From: a virus
Strand: one strand, 5' to 3'
Virus record (IMG/VR): IMGVR_UViG_3300046836_000226
Coordinates: 1 to 34,872 of that record
DNA: 34,872 nt
Shown: positions 1 to 6,041 of the stretch, piece after piece
How positions within the stretch are numbered: position 1 is the stretch's first letter
Layout of the letters: the number at the start of each line of letters is the position of its first letter
The notes under the pieces: generated by a model
What the model saw: the letters and a program-made list of their open reading frames with translations, nothing else
Told to the model about the DNA's origin: nothing
Database searches by the model: none
Program-made: the position numbers and the translations under genes

Positions 1-1
1 C

Positions 2-331
2 ATCAACCACGGCACGAAGAACACGCTGCTCCAGTCCAGCACGTTCGCCGCGCCCTACATCGGTGACATCGCCAGCGAGAACCTGCTGTACACGGGCACG
101 CTCCCGCAGCAGATCCTCAACCTGGACGTGATGGTCTCCCGCCAGGTCCCGGCGGGCAACGCGATCATCATGCAGCGCAACCGCGCAGGCTTCTTCGCGG
201 ACGAGCTGCCGTTCATGGCTGGCCCGCTGTACCGCGACGAGCCGCGCAAGACCTGGCGCTCCGACACCCAGCGCGCAGCCGCCATCGGCCTGGACCAGCC
301 GCTGGCGATCGTGCTCCTGAGCGGAGTCTGA
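2..331 (+). CDS. Major capsid protein, C-terminal part (5' end outside window)
   Basis: The reading frame is open from the first bases and ends with TGA at 329-331, leaving about 109 C-terminal residues. They include a segment with PQQILNLDVMVSRQVPAGNA and end in LAIVLLSGV. The position, directly before small virion proteins and head-tail connectors in a late operon, fits the major capsid protein of an HK97-fold siphovirus, and the order capsid, connectors, tail tube, chaperones, tape measure is the usual one. The assignment rests mainly on gene order; no motif in this fragment is diagnostic. It could instead be another head protein. Confidence 0.55.
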   Translation: MNHGTKNTLLQSSTFAAPYIGDIASENLLYTGTLPQQILNLDVMVSRQVPAGNAIIMQRNRAGFFADELPFMAGPLYRDEPRKTWRSDTQRAAAIGLDQPLAIVLLSGV

Positions 332-957
332 TGCCAGCACAGCGACCAGCCGCAGGCCGTCTCCCCGAGCCGCCGCAGACGTTCGCGGCGGCATCGGAGC
401 AGACGCCGCTGTCCCAGGCCGAGCTGGAGCAGATGAACCAGCTCCTGGCGCGGGCCAGCCAGGCGCAGACGCCATCGAACCGTCCGGGTGACCCGTACAT
501 CGCGGTGATCAACCTGAACGTGCCGAGACGCGGCACCGACCCGCTGCGGGGCTCGGACCTGGTGATGGCGGGCGATACGGTCAACCTCACGCCCGAGGAA
601 GCGGCTGGCTACCTGCGGTGCGGGCCTGGCGACGGACGCCGGATACCGGTGATCCGCCCGGCCAGCGGGCCGAAGTCCACCAGCGAGGCACAGCAGCGGG
701 TGCCGCCACGCGCGGTGTCCGGCCAGGTGCGCGCTCCGTCCATCCCGCCGCCGGGCACGGACCTGCCGATGCCCGATCCGGTCGGCGCATCGGCGGTGCT
801 CCAGCAGGAGACCATCCCGGAGGCCAGCGAGCCGCAGCCGGGCAGCGAGAACTGGGACGGGCAGCCCGGCGCTGGCGGGACGTACGTCAGCGCGGAGGAC
901 ATCCTGCCGCCGCGCACCGCAGCCCGGCAGCGCCAGGCCCAGCAGGTCGGAGGGTAA
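331..957 (+). CDS. Proline-rich hypothetical virion-region protein (208 aa)
   Basis: The ATG at 331 shares one base with the TGA of the upstream gene, so the two are probably translationally coupled. The N-terminal third is Ala/Gln/Pro-rich and probably disordered. A more structured core at about residues 50-105 contains DPYIAVINLNVPRRG and a VNLTPEEAAGYLR stretch. The C-terminal half is again Pro/Gln/Gly-rich. I do not recognise the family. The place just after the capsid gene suggests a head accessory or scaffold-like role, which is inference. The next gene begins after 3 bases and has its own GGAGGG ribosome binding site inside the end of this gene. Confidence 0.7.
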   Translation: MPAQRPAAGRLPEPPQTFAAASEQTPLSQAELEQMNQLLARASQAQTPSNRPGDPYIAVINLNVPRRGTDPLRGSDLVMAGDTVNLTPEEAAGYLRCGPGDGRRIPVIRPASGPKSTSEAQQRVPPRAVSGQVRAPSIPPPGTDLPMPDPVGASAVLQQETIPEASEPQPGSENWDGQPGAGGTYVSAEDILPPRTAARQRQAQQVGG

Positions 958-960
958 CCC

Positions 961-1374
961 ATGCCGCCAGCGCCACTGGTCCCCGCCAACGTCTACGCCC
1001 CGTGCCCGCGCTGCAACACGCTGCGGACGCTGATCGGCACGGGCGTGGCCTACCTGTGCGGCGGGTGCGAGTGGCCGTTCGCGGCGACGGCGGTTGCCCC
1101 GACCGGGACCGGCACGGCTGCGGTCACCACGGCATCGGTGGCGATCACCGTGGCCAGCGGCGGCGCGAGCTTCACCGGGGGCATGTGGCTGCTGTACGAC
1201 ACGGCGGCTAACGCCGAGATCCTGCGGGTCACCGCCACCGGCACCGCCACGAACATCCCGGTGGCGAAGTTCGCCAGGGCGCACAGCGGCGGCGCGACGT
1301 TCGGCAAGCTCCAGCTCACCCCGACCTACGTCGGCATCGAGCGGGTGCCCAACGCACCGGCCTGGGGGTTCTGA
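961..1374 (+). CDS. Zinc-ribbon-like small virion-region protein (137 aa)
   Basis: Residues 14-42 contain two Cys pairs, CPRC and CGGC, separated by about 18 residues, a layout typical of a small zinc ribbon. The rest is Thr/Ala/Val/Gly-rich with alternating hydrophobic residues and looks like a beta-sandwich, with an AEILRVTATGTATNIPVAKF segment of a kind seen in phage decoration or fibre domains. The function is unknown. It lies between the capsid and connector genes, so a head-surface protein is plausible. The ATG follows a GGAGGG ribosome binding site. The stop shares a base with the next start (TGATG). Confidence 0.7.
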   Translation: MPPAPLVPANVYAPCPRCNTLRTLIGTGVAYLCGGCEWPFAATAVAPTGTGTAAVTTASVAITVASGGASFTGGMWLLYDTAANAEILRVTATGTATNIPVAKFARAHSGGATFGKLQLTPTYVGIERVPNAPAWGF

Positions 1375-1646
1375 TGGCGCTGAACCGCTATGTTCTCACC
1401 GCGACCGTAACCGTCGCGCCCGGCACCGCCGCGACCGTTGTCGCCGGGGAGCCGGGCACCGGGGGCGCGTCCGGGTTCGGCGGCGCTCCCACCACCGGGG
1501 GACCGCTGATGCCGTCCACCTTGATCAAGGGCACGCCGATCATCCTGGACCCCGCCAGCGCGATGTACACCGCGATCGGGGCTGGCAACCTCCGGGCCTA
1601 CGTGCCAGGCCAGGACGATGTGGGCCACGCGGCCCTGGGCAACTAG
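1374..1646 (+). CDS. Small hypothetical head-region protein (90 aa)
   Basis: The ATG at 1374 overlaps the preceding TGA by one base. The N-terminus (NRYVLTATVTVAPGT) alternates hydrophobic and polar residues and is predicted to be beta-strand. A Gly/Ala/Pro-rich linker at residues 25-45 leads to a second segment with LIKGTPIILDPASAMYTAIG. There is no Cys, signal peptide or membrane segment. I do not recognise a family. Together with its neighbours it forms a set of small beta-rich proteins, possibly head decoration proteins (inference). It ends with TAG directly before a GGAGG ribosome binding site of the next gene. Confidence 0.65.
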   Translation: MALNRYVLTATVTVAPGTAATVVAGEPGTGGASGFGGAPTTGGPLMPSTLIKGTPIILDPASAMYTAIGAGNLRAYVPGQDDVGHAALGN

Positions 1647-1655
1647 GAGGACATC

Positions 1656-2015
1656 ATGGCTGTCGTAACACCGGCTATACCGGCCTCTACCGTCCCGGTA
1701 GTGAACAACACCGGCCAGTGGGTCAACTGCGCGATCGTCGGCGGCACCATGACCAACGTGAGCATCAACGGGGTGACGGCTGGCGCTGGCGCTGGCAACT
1801 ACGCGCTGCCGCCCGGAGCCTCGCTCACCATGACCTACTCCGTCGTGCCCACCTCGATGACCTGGACCACGGCCCAGCCCACCAGCTACAACCCCGGCTA
1901 CTCGGGCTACAACACGCTGGCCGAAGGGCCTGGGTACAACCCGCTGACGCTGATGCTGTACCCGTCGCACGCCGAGGCAGGGTTCGCCGGGTGGGCAGCG
2001 GGGGTGAGCAACTGA
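1656..2015 (+). CDS. Small beta-rich hypothetical head-region protein (119 aa)
   Basis: A GGAGG motif five bases before the ATG makes this one of the best translation starts in the region, which suggests high expression. Residues 10-75 are rich in Val, Thr, Asn and Gly (VVNNTGQWVNCAIVGG, ALPPGASLTMTYSVVPTSM), typical of beta-sandwich virion proteins. The C-terminal third is Tyr/Gly/Pro-rich (YNPGYSGYNTLAEG). Function is not recognised. High expression and position favour a head decoration or spike protein, but no homology is claimed. Its TGA overlaps the next ATG. Confidence 0.65.
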   Translation: MAVVTPAIPASTVPVVNNTGQWVNCAIVGGTMTNVSINGVTAGAGAGNYALPPGASLTMTYSVVPTSMTWTTAQPTSYNPGYSGYNTLAEGPGYNPLTLMLYPSHAEAGFAGWAAGVSN

Positions 2016-2218
2016 TGGCCGCCAGCCCGCGTGTCGTTGCCGTTGACACCCCGGTGACCTGGGACGGGTACACGACCCTGGTCCTGCGGGGCACCATCGT
2101 GGACATCCCGCCCGGCTCGGCGCTGGAGACCGCCTACGGCACCGGCAACCTGGTCTCGATCGGCCCGACCAGTGCCCAGGTGCTGTCTGGCGATACCGAA
2201 CCGCTGGCGGCGAGCTGA
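2015..2218 (+). CDS. Small hypothetical protein (67 aa)
   Basis: This short frame starts at an ATG overlapping the upstream TGA and ends in a TGA overlapping the next ATG, so it is bracketed by coupled starts. The sequence is beta-like: AVDTPVTWDGYTTLVLRGTI, then a segment with VDIPPGSALETAYGTGNL. I see no motif of known function. Its existence is supported by the perfect tiling of the overlapping starts and by the absence of any other frame that fills the gap. It may be a small head or connector accessory protein. Confidence 0.6.
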   Translation: MAASPRVVAVDTPVTWDGYTTLVLRGTIVDIPPGSALETAYGTGNLVSIGPTSAQVLSGDTEPLAAS

Positions 2219-2424
2219 TGGCCGCGCCAGGCCAGCCTGGCTACCCTGGCTACGTTACCCGGTCGCCGTGGTTCGTCTTCCGGCTGCTGTGCCTGGTCGC
2301 TGCTGTCTGCCTGTTCATCGCCGCGCTTGAGTTCTCGGCCATCCTGCACGGCGGGACCGGTCTCGGCTGGGCCTGGGCGGCTGGCGGCGTCTCGGCGTTC
2401 TTCCTGGGCTGGGCGGCACCATGA
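2218..2424 (+). CDS. Small two-helix membrane protein (68 aa)
   Basis: Two hydrophobic segments are visible, about residues 19-40 (FRLLCLVAAVCLFIAALEF) and 46-66 (LGWAWAAGGVSAFFLGWAA), joined by a short Gly-rich turn. The N-terminus is short, Pro/Gly-rich and has one Arg. The size and two-helix layout resemble class II holins and many unrelated small phage membrane proteins. Its location inside the head operon, away from any endolysin, argues against a confident holin call. Start and stop overlap both neighbours by one or four bases. Confidence 0.6.
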   Translation: MAAPGQPGYPGYVTRSPWFVFRLLCLVAAVCLFIAALEFSAILHGGTGLGWAWAAGGVSAFFLGWAAP

Positions 2425-2978
2425 CCACTCCCCTGCCCACCGGCCCGGTGTACGCCTCGATAGATGACCTGCGCCTGTGGCTGGACGGTACCGACTCCGG
2501 GACCGGCACGCCGTCCCAGCTCAGCGATGACCAGCTCTCGCTGTGCCTGTACTCGGCGTCGAACCGGGTCAGCGTCTACGCGGGCGGCATCTACGACGGC
2601 AGCTCGGACGTGGCCGACCCGCCGCCCATCTTCCATGACCTCACGCTCGACCTGGCCGCGTTCTTTGCCTGGAGGACGTATCTCAAGGGCAAGACCATGG
2701 CCAGCGATCACCCGGTCTTCGTGGCATACCAGAATGCCACCCAGATGCTCAACGACGTCCGCGAGAACAAGATCGACCTGGACGTCGCCGTGGCCGGAAG
2801 CGGTGCACCCGGCCTGTCTGACAGGGCGCACTCCATCAACCGCATCCCGCCCATCTTTACCCACGCGGACAGCAACACCCGCATCGGCATGGATGGCGTC
2901 CTGGAGGCTGACACCTCGGCCGGGCTGTACTCCCGAGGCCAGTCCTGGTGGGGCGCGGGAGAGGCATACCAGGGGTGA
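2421..2978 (+). CDS. Head-to-tail connector (gp6-like adaptor), 185 aa
   Basis: The N-terminus reads YASIDDLRLWLDG, then LSDDQLSLCLYSASNRVSVY, the pattern of the helical head-tail adaptor family (HK97 gp6 / SPP1 gp15 type): a short helix, an acidic loop, then a helix of small residues. These proteins form a ring under the portal and prepare it for tail joining. A later helix (LTLDLAAFFAWRTYLKG) also fits. The C-terminus is longer than in minimal members. The ATG overlaps the previous stop (ATGA). The following genes up to the tail terminator complete the usual connector cluster. Family assignment is from pattern and position. Confidence 0.6.
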   Translation: MTTPLPTGPVYASIDDLRLWLDGTDSGTGTPSQLSDDQLSLCLYSASNRVSVYAGGIYDGSSDVADPPPIFHDLTLDLAAFFAWRTYLKGKTMASDHPVFVAYQNATQMLNDVRENKIDLDVAVAGSGAPGLSDRAHSINRIPPIFTHADSNTRIGMDGVLEADTSAGLYSRGQSWWGAGEAYQG

Positions 2979-2979
2979 G

Positions 2980-3480
2980 ATGGAGACCTTCAGTGCACGG
3001 ATAGCCGAGCTGCGCCGGATGACCGGCGCACCCGAGCGCCTGCGCGGAACGGTCACGGTGGACCAGGTTTACGCCCACTACCAGCACGAGCACCTGGAGT
3101 TCCGGCACCCGCGCGGCGGCCGGGCGCTCTACCTCCAGGCCCCGTTCTACGACCACTACCGCGAGTACCTGGAGCAGTACGCCCGTGACGTGCTGGATGA
3201 CGGCGGGCACCGGGCGCTGGCGCGCTCGATGGAGCACCTGAGCGACAAGGTAGAGACCGAGGCTCCGGTGGAGTTCGCGGACCTGCGGCGCTCCGGGCAC
3301 CCCGAGGTGCACCAGGGCCTGCATACCGTCTACGACCGCCAGCCCAAGCAGCACCGGCTGAGCGAGGAAGAGCTGCGGATCAAGGCCCGGCTGCGGCACC
3401 TGCCGCCTGAGCTGATCGGCTGGATCTGGTGGCACGTCATGCACCACCAGAAGCCGCCGCCGCATCTGCGGGGGCGCTGA
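2980..3480 (+). CDS. Hypothetical connector-region protein (166 aa)
   Basis: The ATG at 2980 is one base after the preceding TGA. The protein is charged and helical, with many His, Arg and Glu residues. Segments include VDQVYAHYQHEHLEFRHPRG, a Tyr-rich stretch (FYDHYREYLEQYARDVL) and HTVYDRQPKQHRLSEEELR. The C-terminus is His/Pro-rich. I do not recognise the fold. It occupies the slot between the adaptor and the tail terminator, where the head-completion stopper or an HK97 gp10-like protein is normally encoded, so one of these roles is likely but not shown. The next start overlaps by one base. Confidence 0.6.
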   Translation: METFSARIAELRRMTGAPERLRGTVTVDQVYAHYQHEHLEFRHPRGGRALYLQAPFYDHYREYLEQYARDVLDDGGHRALARSMEHLSDKVETEAPVEFADLRRSGHPEVHQGLHTVYDRQPKQHRLSEEELRIKARLRHLPPELIGWIWWHVMHHQKPPPHLRGR

Positions 3481-3902
3481 TGACCACGCCGACCGTAGCC
3501 GTGACCCAGGTCGTGATCGACCTGCTGACCGGGCTGGGCTGGGACGGGACGCAGGAGCTGGGCTACCCGCTGTACCCCGGCATCGAGATCCTGACCGAGC
3601 CCGACCGCGCGGTGTTCATCACCGCGACCGGCGGGCCGGGCTACACCACGGAGGAAATGGCTACCGATGCCTGGTCCTTCCAGGCCCGCGTGCGCGGTCC
3701 CACTGATGAGACGTACGAGCCCGAGGTCATGGCGCTGCGCCTGGACCAGATGCTGCTGCGTGCCCCGTACCCGCTCTACGTGGACGGCGTACGGCTCCTG
3801 GCCGCGAACCGGGCCGGGAGCCCGCCAGCGCCGCTGCCGCTGGACCCGAACGACCTGCGGCACGAGTTCACCTGTTCCTACATCGTGATAGCTGGAGTGT
3901 GA
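3480..3902 (+). CDS. Tail terminator-like protein (140 aa)
   Basis: The start at 3480 overlaps the upstream TGA. The protein begins with VAVTQVVIDLLTGLGWDG and continues with YPGIEILTEPDRAVFITATGG, then a mixed alpha/beta core (DAWSFQARVRG, ALRLDQMLLRAPYPLYVDGVRL). It ends in HEFTCSYIVIAGV. Length, alternation and position before the tail tube fit the tail terminator/minor capsid family, which caps the tail tube and joins it to the head. Family assignment is by pattern and gene order and has not been checked by search. Confidence 0.6.
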   Translation: MTTPTVAVTQVVIDLLTGLGWDGTQELGYPLYPGIEILTEPDRAVFITATGGPGYTTEEMATDAWSFQARVRGPTDETYEPEVMALRLDQMLLRAPYPLYVDGVRLLAANRAGSPPAPLPLDPNDLRHEFTCSYIVIAGV

Positions 3903-3903
3903 G

Positions 3904-4383
3904 ATGGCAGCCGGACCCCGCGTGACCCTTCAGCCGATACCGCTGAACCTCAACCCGCTGACCGGCCTGTGGGTAGTCGCCACCACGCCCGGCTACGACC
4001 TGGGCAGCCCGAGCGCGATCACCGCGTGGAGCACCACGCTCGGCGTGCAGATCCCGAACAACGGCCAGGTCATCCTCGGCTACGCCTGCGGGGCGACACC
4101 GGCTGGCGCGTGGCAGGCGCTAGTCGGGGACCTGGTGGGCGGCACCGGCTCGGTCCTGCCCGCCACCAGCATCACCGGGACCATCGGTGCCAACACGGCG
4201 GGCTGGCTGGGGCCGTGGTCACCGGCCACCTACAATCAGCAGGCCCCGCTCCAGGTCACGTACGCGGGCGCGATCAACACCCAGGCGCTCACCGCAGCCG
4301 CGCAGGGCTGCGTGGTCGTGGACTTCACCACGACCACGACGCTGGCAGTGCGGGCCTACAGCCTCATCCCGATCCAGCCGTAG
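3904..4383 (+). CDS. Beta-rich hypothetical virion protein (159 aa)
   Basis: A GGAG sequence overlaps the end of the preceding gene and precedes this ATG by about six bases. The sequence is rich in Thr, Gly, Ala and Val with long alternating stretches (GQVILGYACGATPAGAWQAL, GCVVVDFTTTTTLAVRAYSL) and looks all-beta. There are two Cys but no motif. It could be a second tail tube-like or a decoration protein, since it lies between terminator and tube. It stops at TAG inside a TAGGAGGAAG sequence that also supplies the next ribosome binding site. Confidence 0.6.
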   Translation: MAAGPRVTLQPIPLNLNPLTGLWVVATTPGYDLGSPSAITAWSTTLGVQIPNNGQVILGYACGATPAGAWQALVGDLVGGTGSVLPATSITGTIGANTAGWLGPWSPATYNQQAPLQVTYAGAINTQALTAAAQGCVVVDFTTTTTLAVRAYSLIPIQP

Positions 4384-4396
4384 GAGGAAGCCGGAC

Positions 4397-4702
4397 ATGA
4401 CAGTGCCATCAGATGCGGTGACAGAGGTCATTCCCGCTGTCCCGGCTGCGGATGAGCCAGCGCCGCCAGCGAAAGACCTGTCGTCCACGGCGGCGGGCCT
4501 GGAGGCCGAGCTTGCCAAGATCCGGGCGCAGGCAGCCGGTGAGGACACGGTGCGCCTGAAGGTCGAGGACCCCTTCGTGGGGTTCGCGCTCGGGCACATC
4601 AACGTGGGCTCTGAGTACACCGATATCCCGGCTCACGCGGTCGCCGCCATCATGGAGGGCGCGGCTAACTCGGGCGTCACCATCACGCAGGAAGAAGGCT
4701 AA
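4397..4702 (+). CDS. Small hypothetical protein before the tail tube (101 aa)
   Basis: AGGAGGAAG lies 7-8 bases before the ATG at 4397. The first 30 residues are Pro/Ala/acidic and probably disordered. A helix follows (AAGLEAELAKIRAQAAGED), then a compact segment with VEDPFVGFALGHINVGSEY and an Ala-rich C-terminal helix. No family is recognised. Position suggests a small tail or head-tail junction protein. A longer reading of this frame starting further upstream would overlap the preceding gene and lacks a ribosome binding site, so the shorter form was chosen. Confidence 0.6.
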   Translation: MTVPSDAVTEVIPAVPAADEPAPPAKDLSSTAAGLEAELAKIRAQAAGEDTVRLKVEDPFVGFALGHINVGSEYTDIPAHAVAAIMEGAANSGVTITQEEG

Positions 4703-4705
4703 GCC

Positions 4706-5314
4706 ATGGCTGGTCCGCCCCTTGTCTACTCCGCGCCGAACTACACGACGACCAACGTCCTGTACGGGGTCGGCATCTTGTTCACCGCGACTGTCGGCAC
4801 GGCGGTGCCGAGCGACCAGAACCTGGGCGTGGCCTCGGCCTGGACAGGGCTCGGCTGGGCGTACGTCGGGGCCACCGAGGCTGGCGTCACCGTCACCTTC
4901 AACCCGACCACCCAAGACCTGAACATCGAGGAACAGCCGACACCGGTCGCGGTCGTGGTCGGCACCGCCACCCTCCAGGTGACGTGCAGCCTCTCGGAAG
5001 AGACGCTGTTCAACGTCAACCTGTCCTGGGGCAACGGCGGCTCGATCGCGGTTACCCCGGCAGGTGCTGGCCAGCCTGGTAAGTCGATGCTCACGCTGAG
5101 CACCAACTTCCAGCAGATGGCCTGCGCCCTGGTCGGCCGTAACCAGCTCGGTTACGCTCGGGTCCTCAACATCCCGCAGGTCATGAGCGCGGGCCAGGTG
5201 CAGACGGCATACCGGCGGGCGGCTCAGCAGCGGCTGTACCCGCTCACGCTGAACACCATCTGCCCGTTCAACCAGATCACCTGGACCGACCTCACGGCCA
5301 TCGCTACCAGCTAG
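4706..5314 (+). CDS. Major tail (tube) protein, 202 aa
   Basis: This is the expected tail tube gene: it sits directly before the overlapping chaperone frames and the tape measure gene. The core contains WAYVGATEAGVTVTFNPTTQ followed by LNIEEQPTPV, which matches the pattern of siphovirus tube subunits in actinophages (a strand pair, an acidic strand, then an xQxxxPV turn). Further strands follow (VVVGTATLQVTCSLSEETLF), and the C-terminus has YRRAAQQRLYPLTLNTICPF. About 200 residues is normal for the family. Subunits stack as rings to form the tube around the tape measure protein. Confidence 0.75.
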   Translation: MAGPPLVYSAPNYTTTNVLYGVGILFTATVGTAVPSDQNLGVASAWTGLGWAYVGATEAGVTVTFNPTTQDLNIEEQPTPVAVVVGTATLQVTCSLSEETLFNVNLSWGNGGSIAVTPAGAGQPGKSMLTLSTNFQQMACALVGRNQLGYARVLNIPQVMSAGQVQTAYRRAAQQRLYPLTLNTICPFNQITWTDLTAIATS

Positions 5315-5322
5315 GAGGTCGA

Positions 5323-5754
5323 ATGGCAGGCTTTGAGGCCCAGGGCGTCGTAGAGGCGCTCGACTGGGATTTCAATCCGTACGTCGCGGCCAGGGGTACC
5401 ATCCCCGAGCCCACCGACAACCAGATCGCGGCGTTCCTGACCGGGGTCAAGGCCACCATCAAGGAGGTGGAGGCCGATCTTCCCGAGGGCATCACGGAGA
5501 GCGACCCGGCCGCGCTCCTGGCGATGATGGAGGATCTCGACCCGGCCAAGACCATCGAGCAGATCGGCAAGATGGCCGAGATCTACTCGGCGCTGTGCTC
5601 GGGTACCCCGACCGTCGAGCAGATCATGGCGCTGCCGATGCGGGTCCGCAACATCTTCTTCGCGTGGCTCCAGGCCGAGGTCATGTCCCCGGAAGCCGCG
5701 AGTCCAGGTGGGAACGGGCAGGTAACGAAGCTGCCCACCGCACGCGGCGCGTAA
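5323..5754 (+). CDS. Tail assembly chaperone, upstream frame (G-like), 143 aa
   Basis: A GGAGG motif lies five bases before the ATG. The protein is acidic and mostly helical (VKATIKEVEADLPEGI, LLAMMEDLDPAKTIEQIG), and ends with a Gly/Ala-rich tail. In siphoviruses the gene between tube and tape measure encodes the G chaperone, part of which is extended into a G-T fusion by ribosomal frameshifting; both coat the tape measure protein before tube assembly. Here a second open frame (-1) overlaps its 3' half, as expected. Identification rests on position, size, composition and the overlapping frame. Confidence 0.75.
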   Translation: MAGFEAQGVVEALDWDFNPYVAARGTIPEPTDNQIAAFLTGVKATIKEVEADLPEGITESDPAALLAMMEDLDPAKTIEQIGKMAEIYSALCSGTPTVEQIMALPMRVRNIFFAWLQAEVMSPEAASPGGNGQVTKLPTARGA

Positions 5755-6041
5755 TCCTCTACACCGTCAAGCGCTACCTGGACTTGCTGCCAGGCCAATG
5801 GGATGAGCTGAGCTGGGATATCCAGAGGGCTTACCTGGAGGGACTGGCCGAGGATGAGTCGGTCCCGTTCTCCTGGAAGGAGGGCGGCGGCGAGCCAGGC
5901 GAGATGACACCCGGCGTGGCGGGTCCGCAGATCCGCGAGGGCGTGGACATGGGCCAGAAGGTGTTCGACCTGACGGCATTCAGGGCCGAGCTGGAAGCCG
6001 GGCGGGCCAGGCAGGCGGAAGGAGGCGAGCCTGGTGTTTGA
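5323..6041 (+). CDS. Predicted tail assembly chaperone fusion (GT-like) made by -1 frameshift
   Basis: The frame -1 relative to the upstream chaperone is open through the end of that gene and continues to 6041. Its unique part encodes VILYTVKRYLDLLPGQWDEL, then acidic residues and VFDLTAFRAELEAGRARQAE. No well-placed start codon with a ribosome binding site precedes this part, so expression as a fusion of about 239 residues is the likely route. The 3' end overlaps the tape measure start by eight bases. The shift could occur anywhere before the stop of the first frame at 5752-5754; no canonical slippery heptamer is present. Confidence 0.6.
5709..5715 (+). other. Candidate -1 frameshift site (TGGGAAC), weak
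   Basis: In the upstream frame these bases read T GGG AAC. Slipping back by one gives TGG GAA, with a single mismatch for the first tRNA but two for the second, so it is only an approximation to the X XXY YYZ rule. It is the closest heptamer I found in the overlap, 37 bases before the stop of the first frame. An alternative is a single-tRNA slip at a CCG codon after C, near 5604-5612 or 5686-5691. The exact site is uncertain. Confidence 0.25.

Noticed and set aside
1094-2014. Long + strand frame running into the 67-residue gene from upstream
   Set aside because: The upstream part overlaps three genes with good starts and has an Arg/His-rich shadow composition; only the final 67 codons from ATG 2015 are supported.
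2218-2424. Holin candidate
   Set aside because: Two membrane helices alone are not enough; there is no endolysin in the window and the gene lies in the head operon. It is annotated only as a membrane protein.
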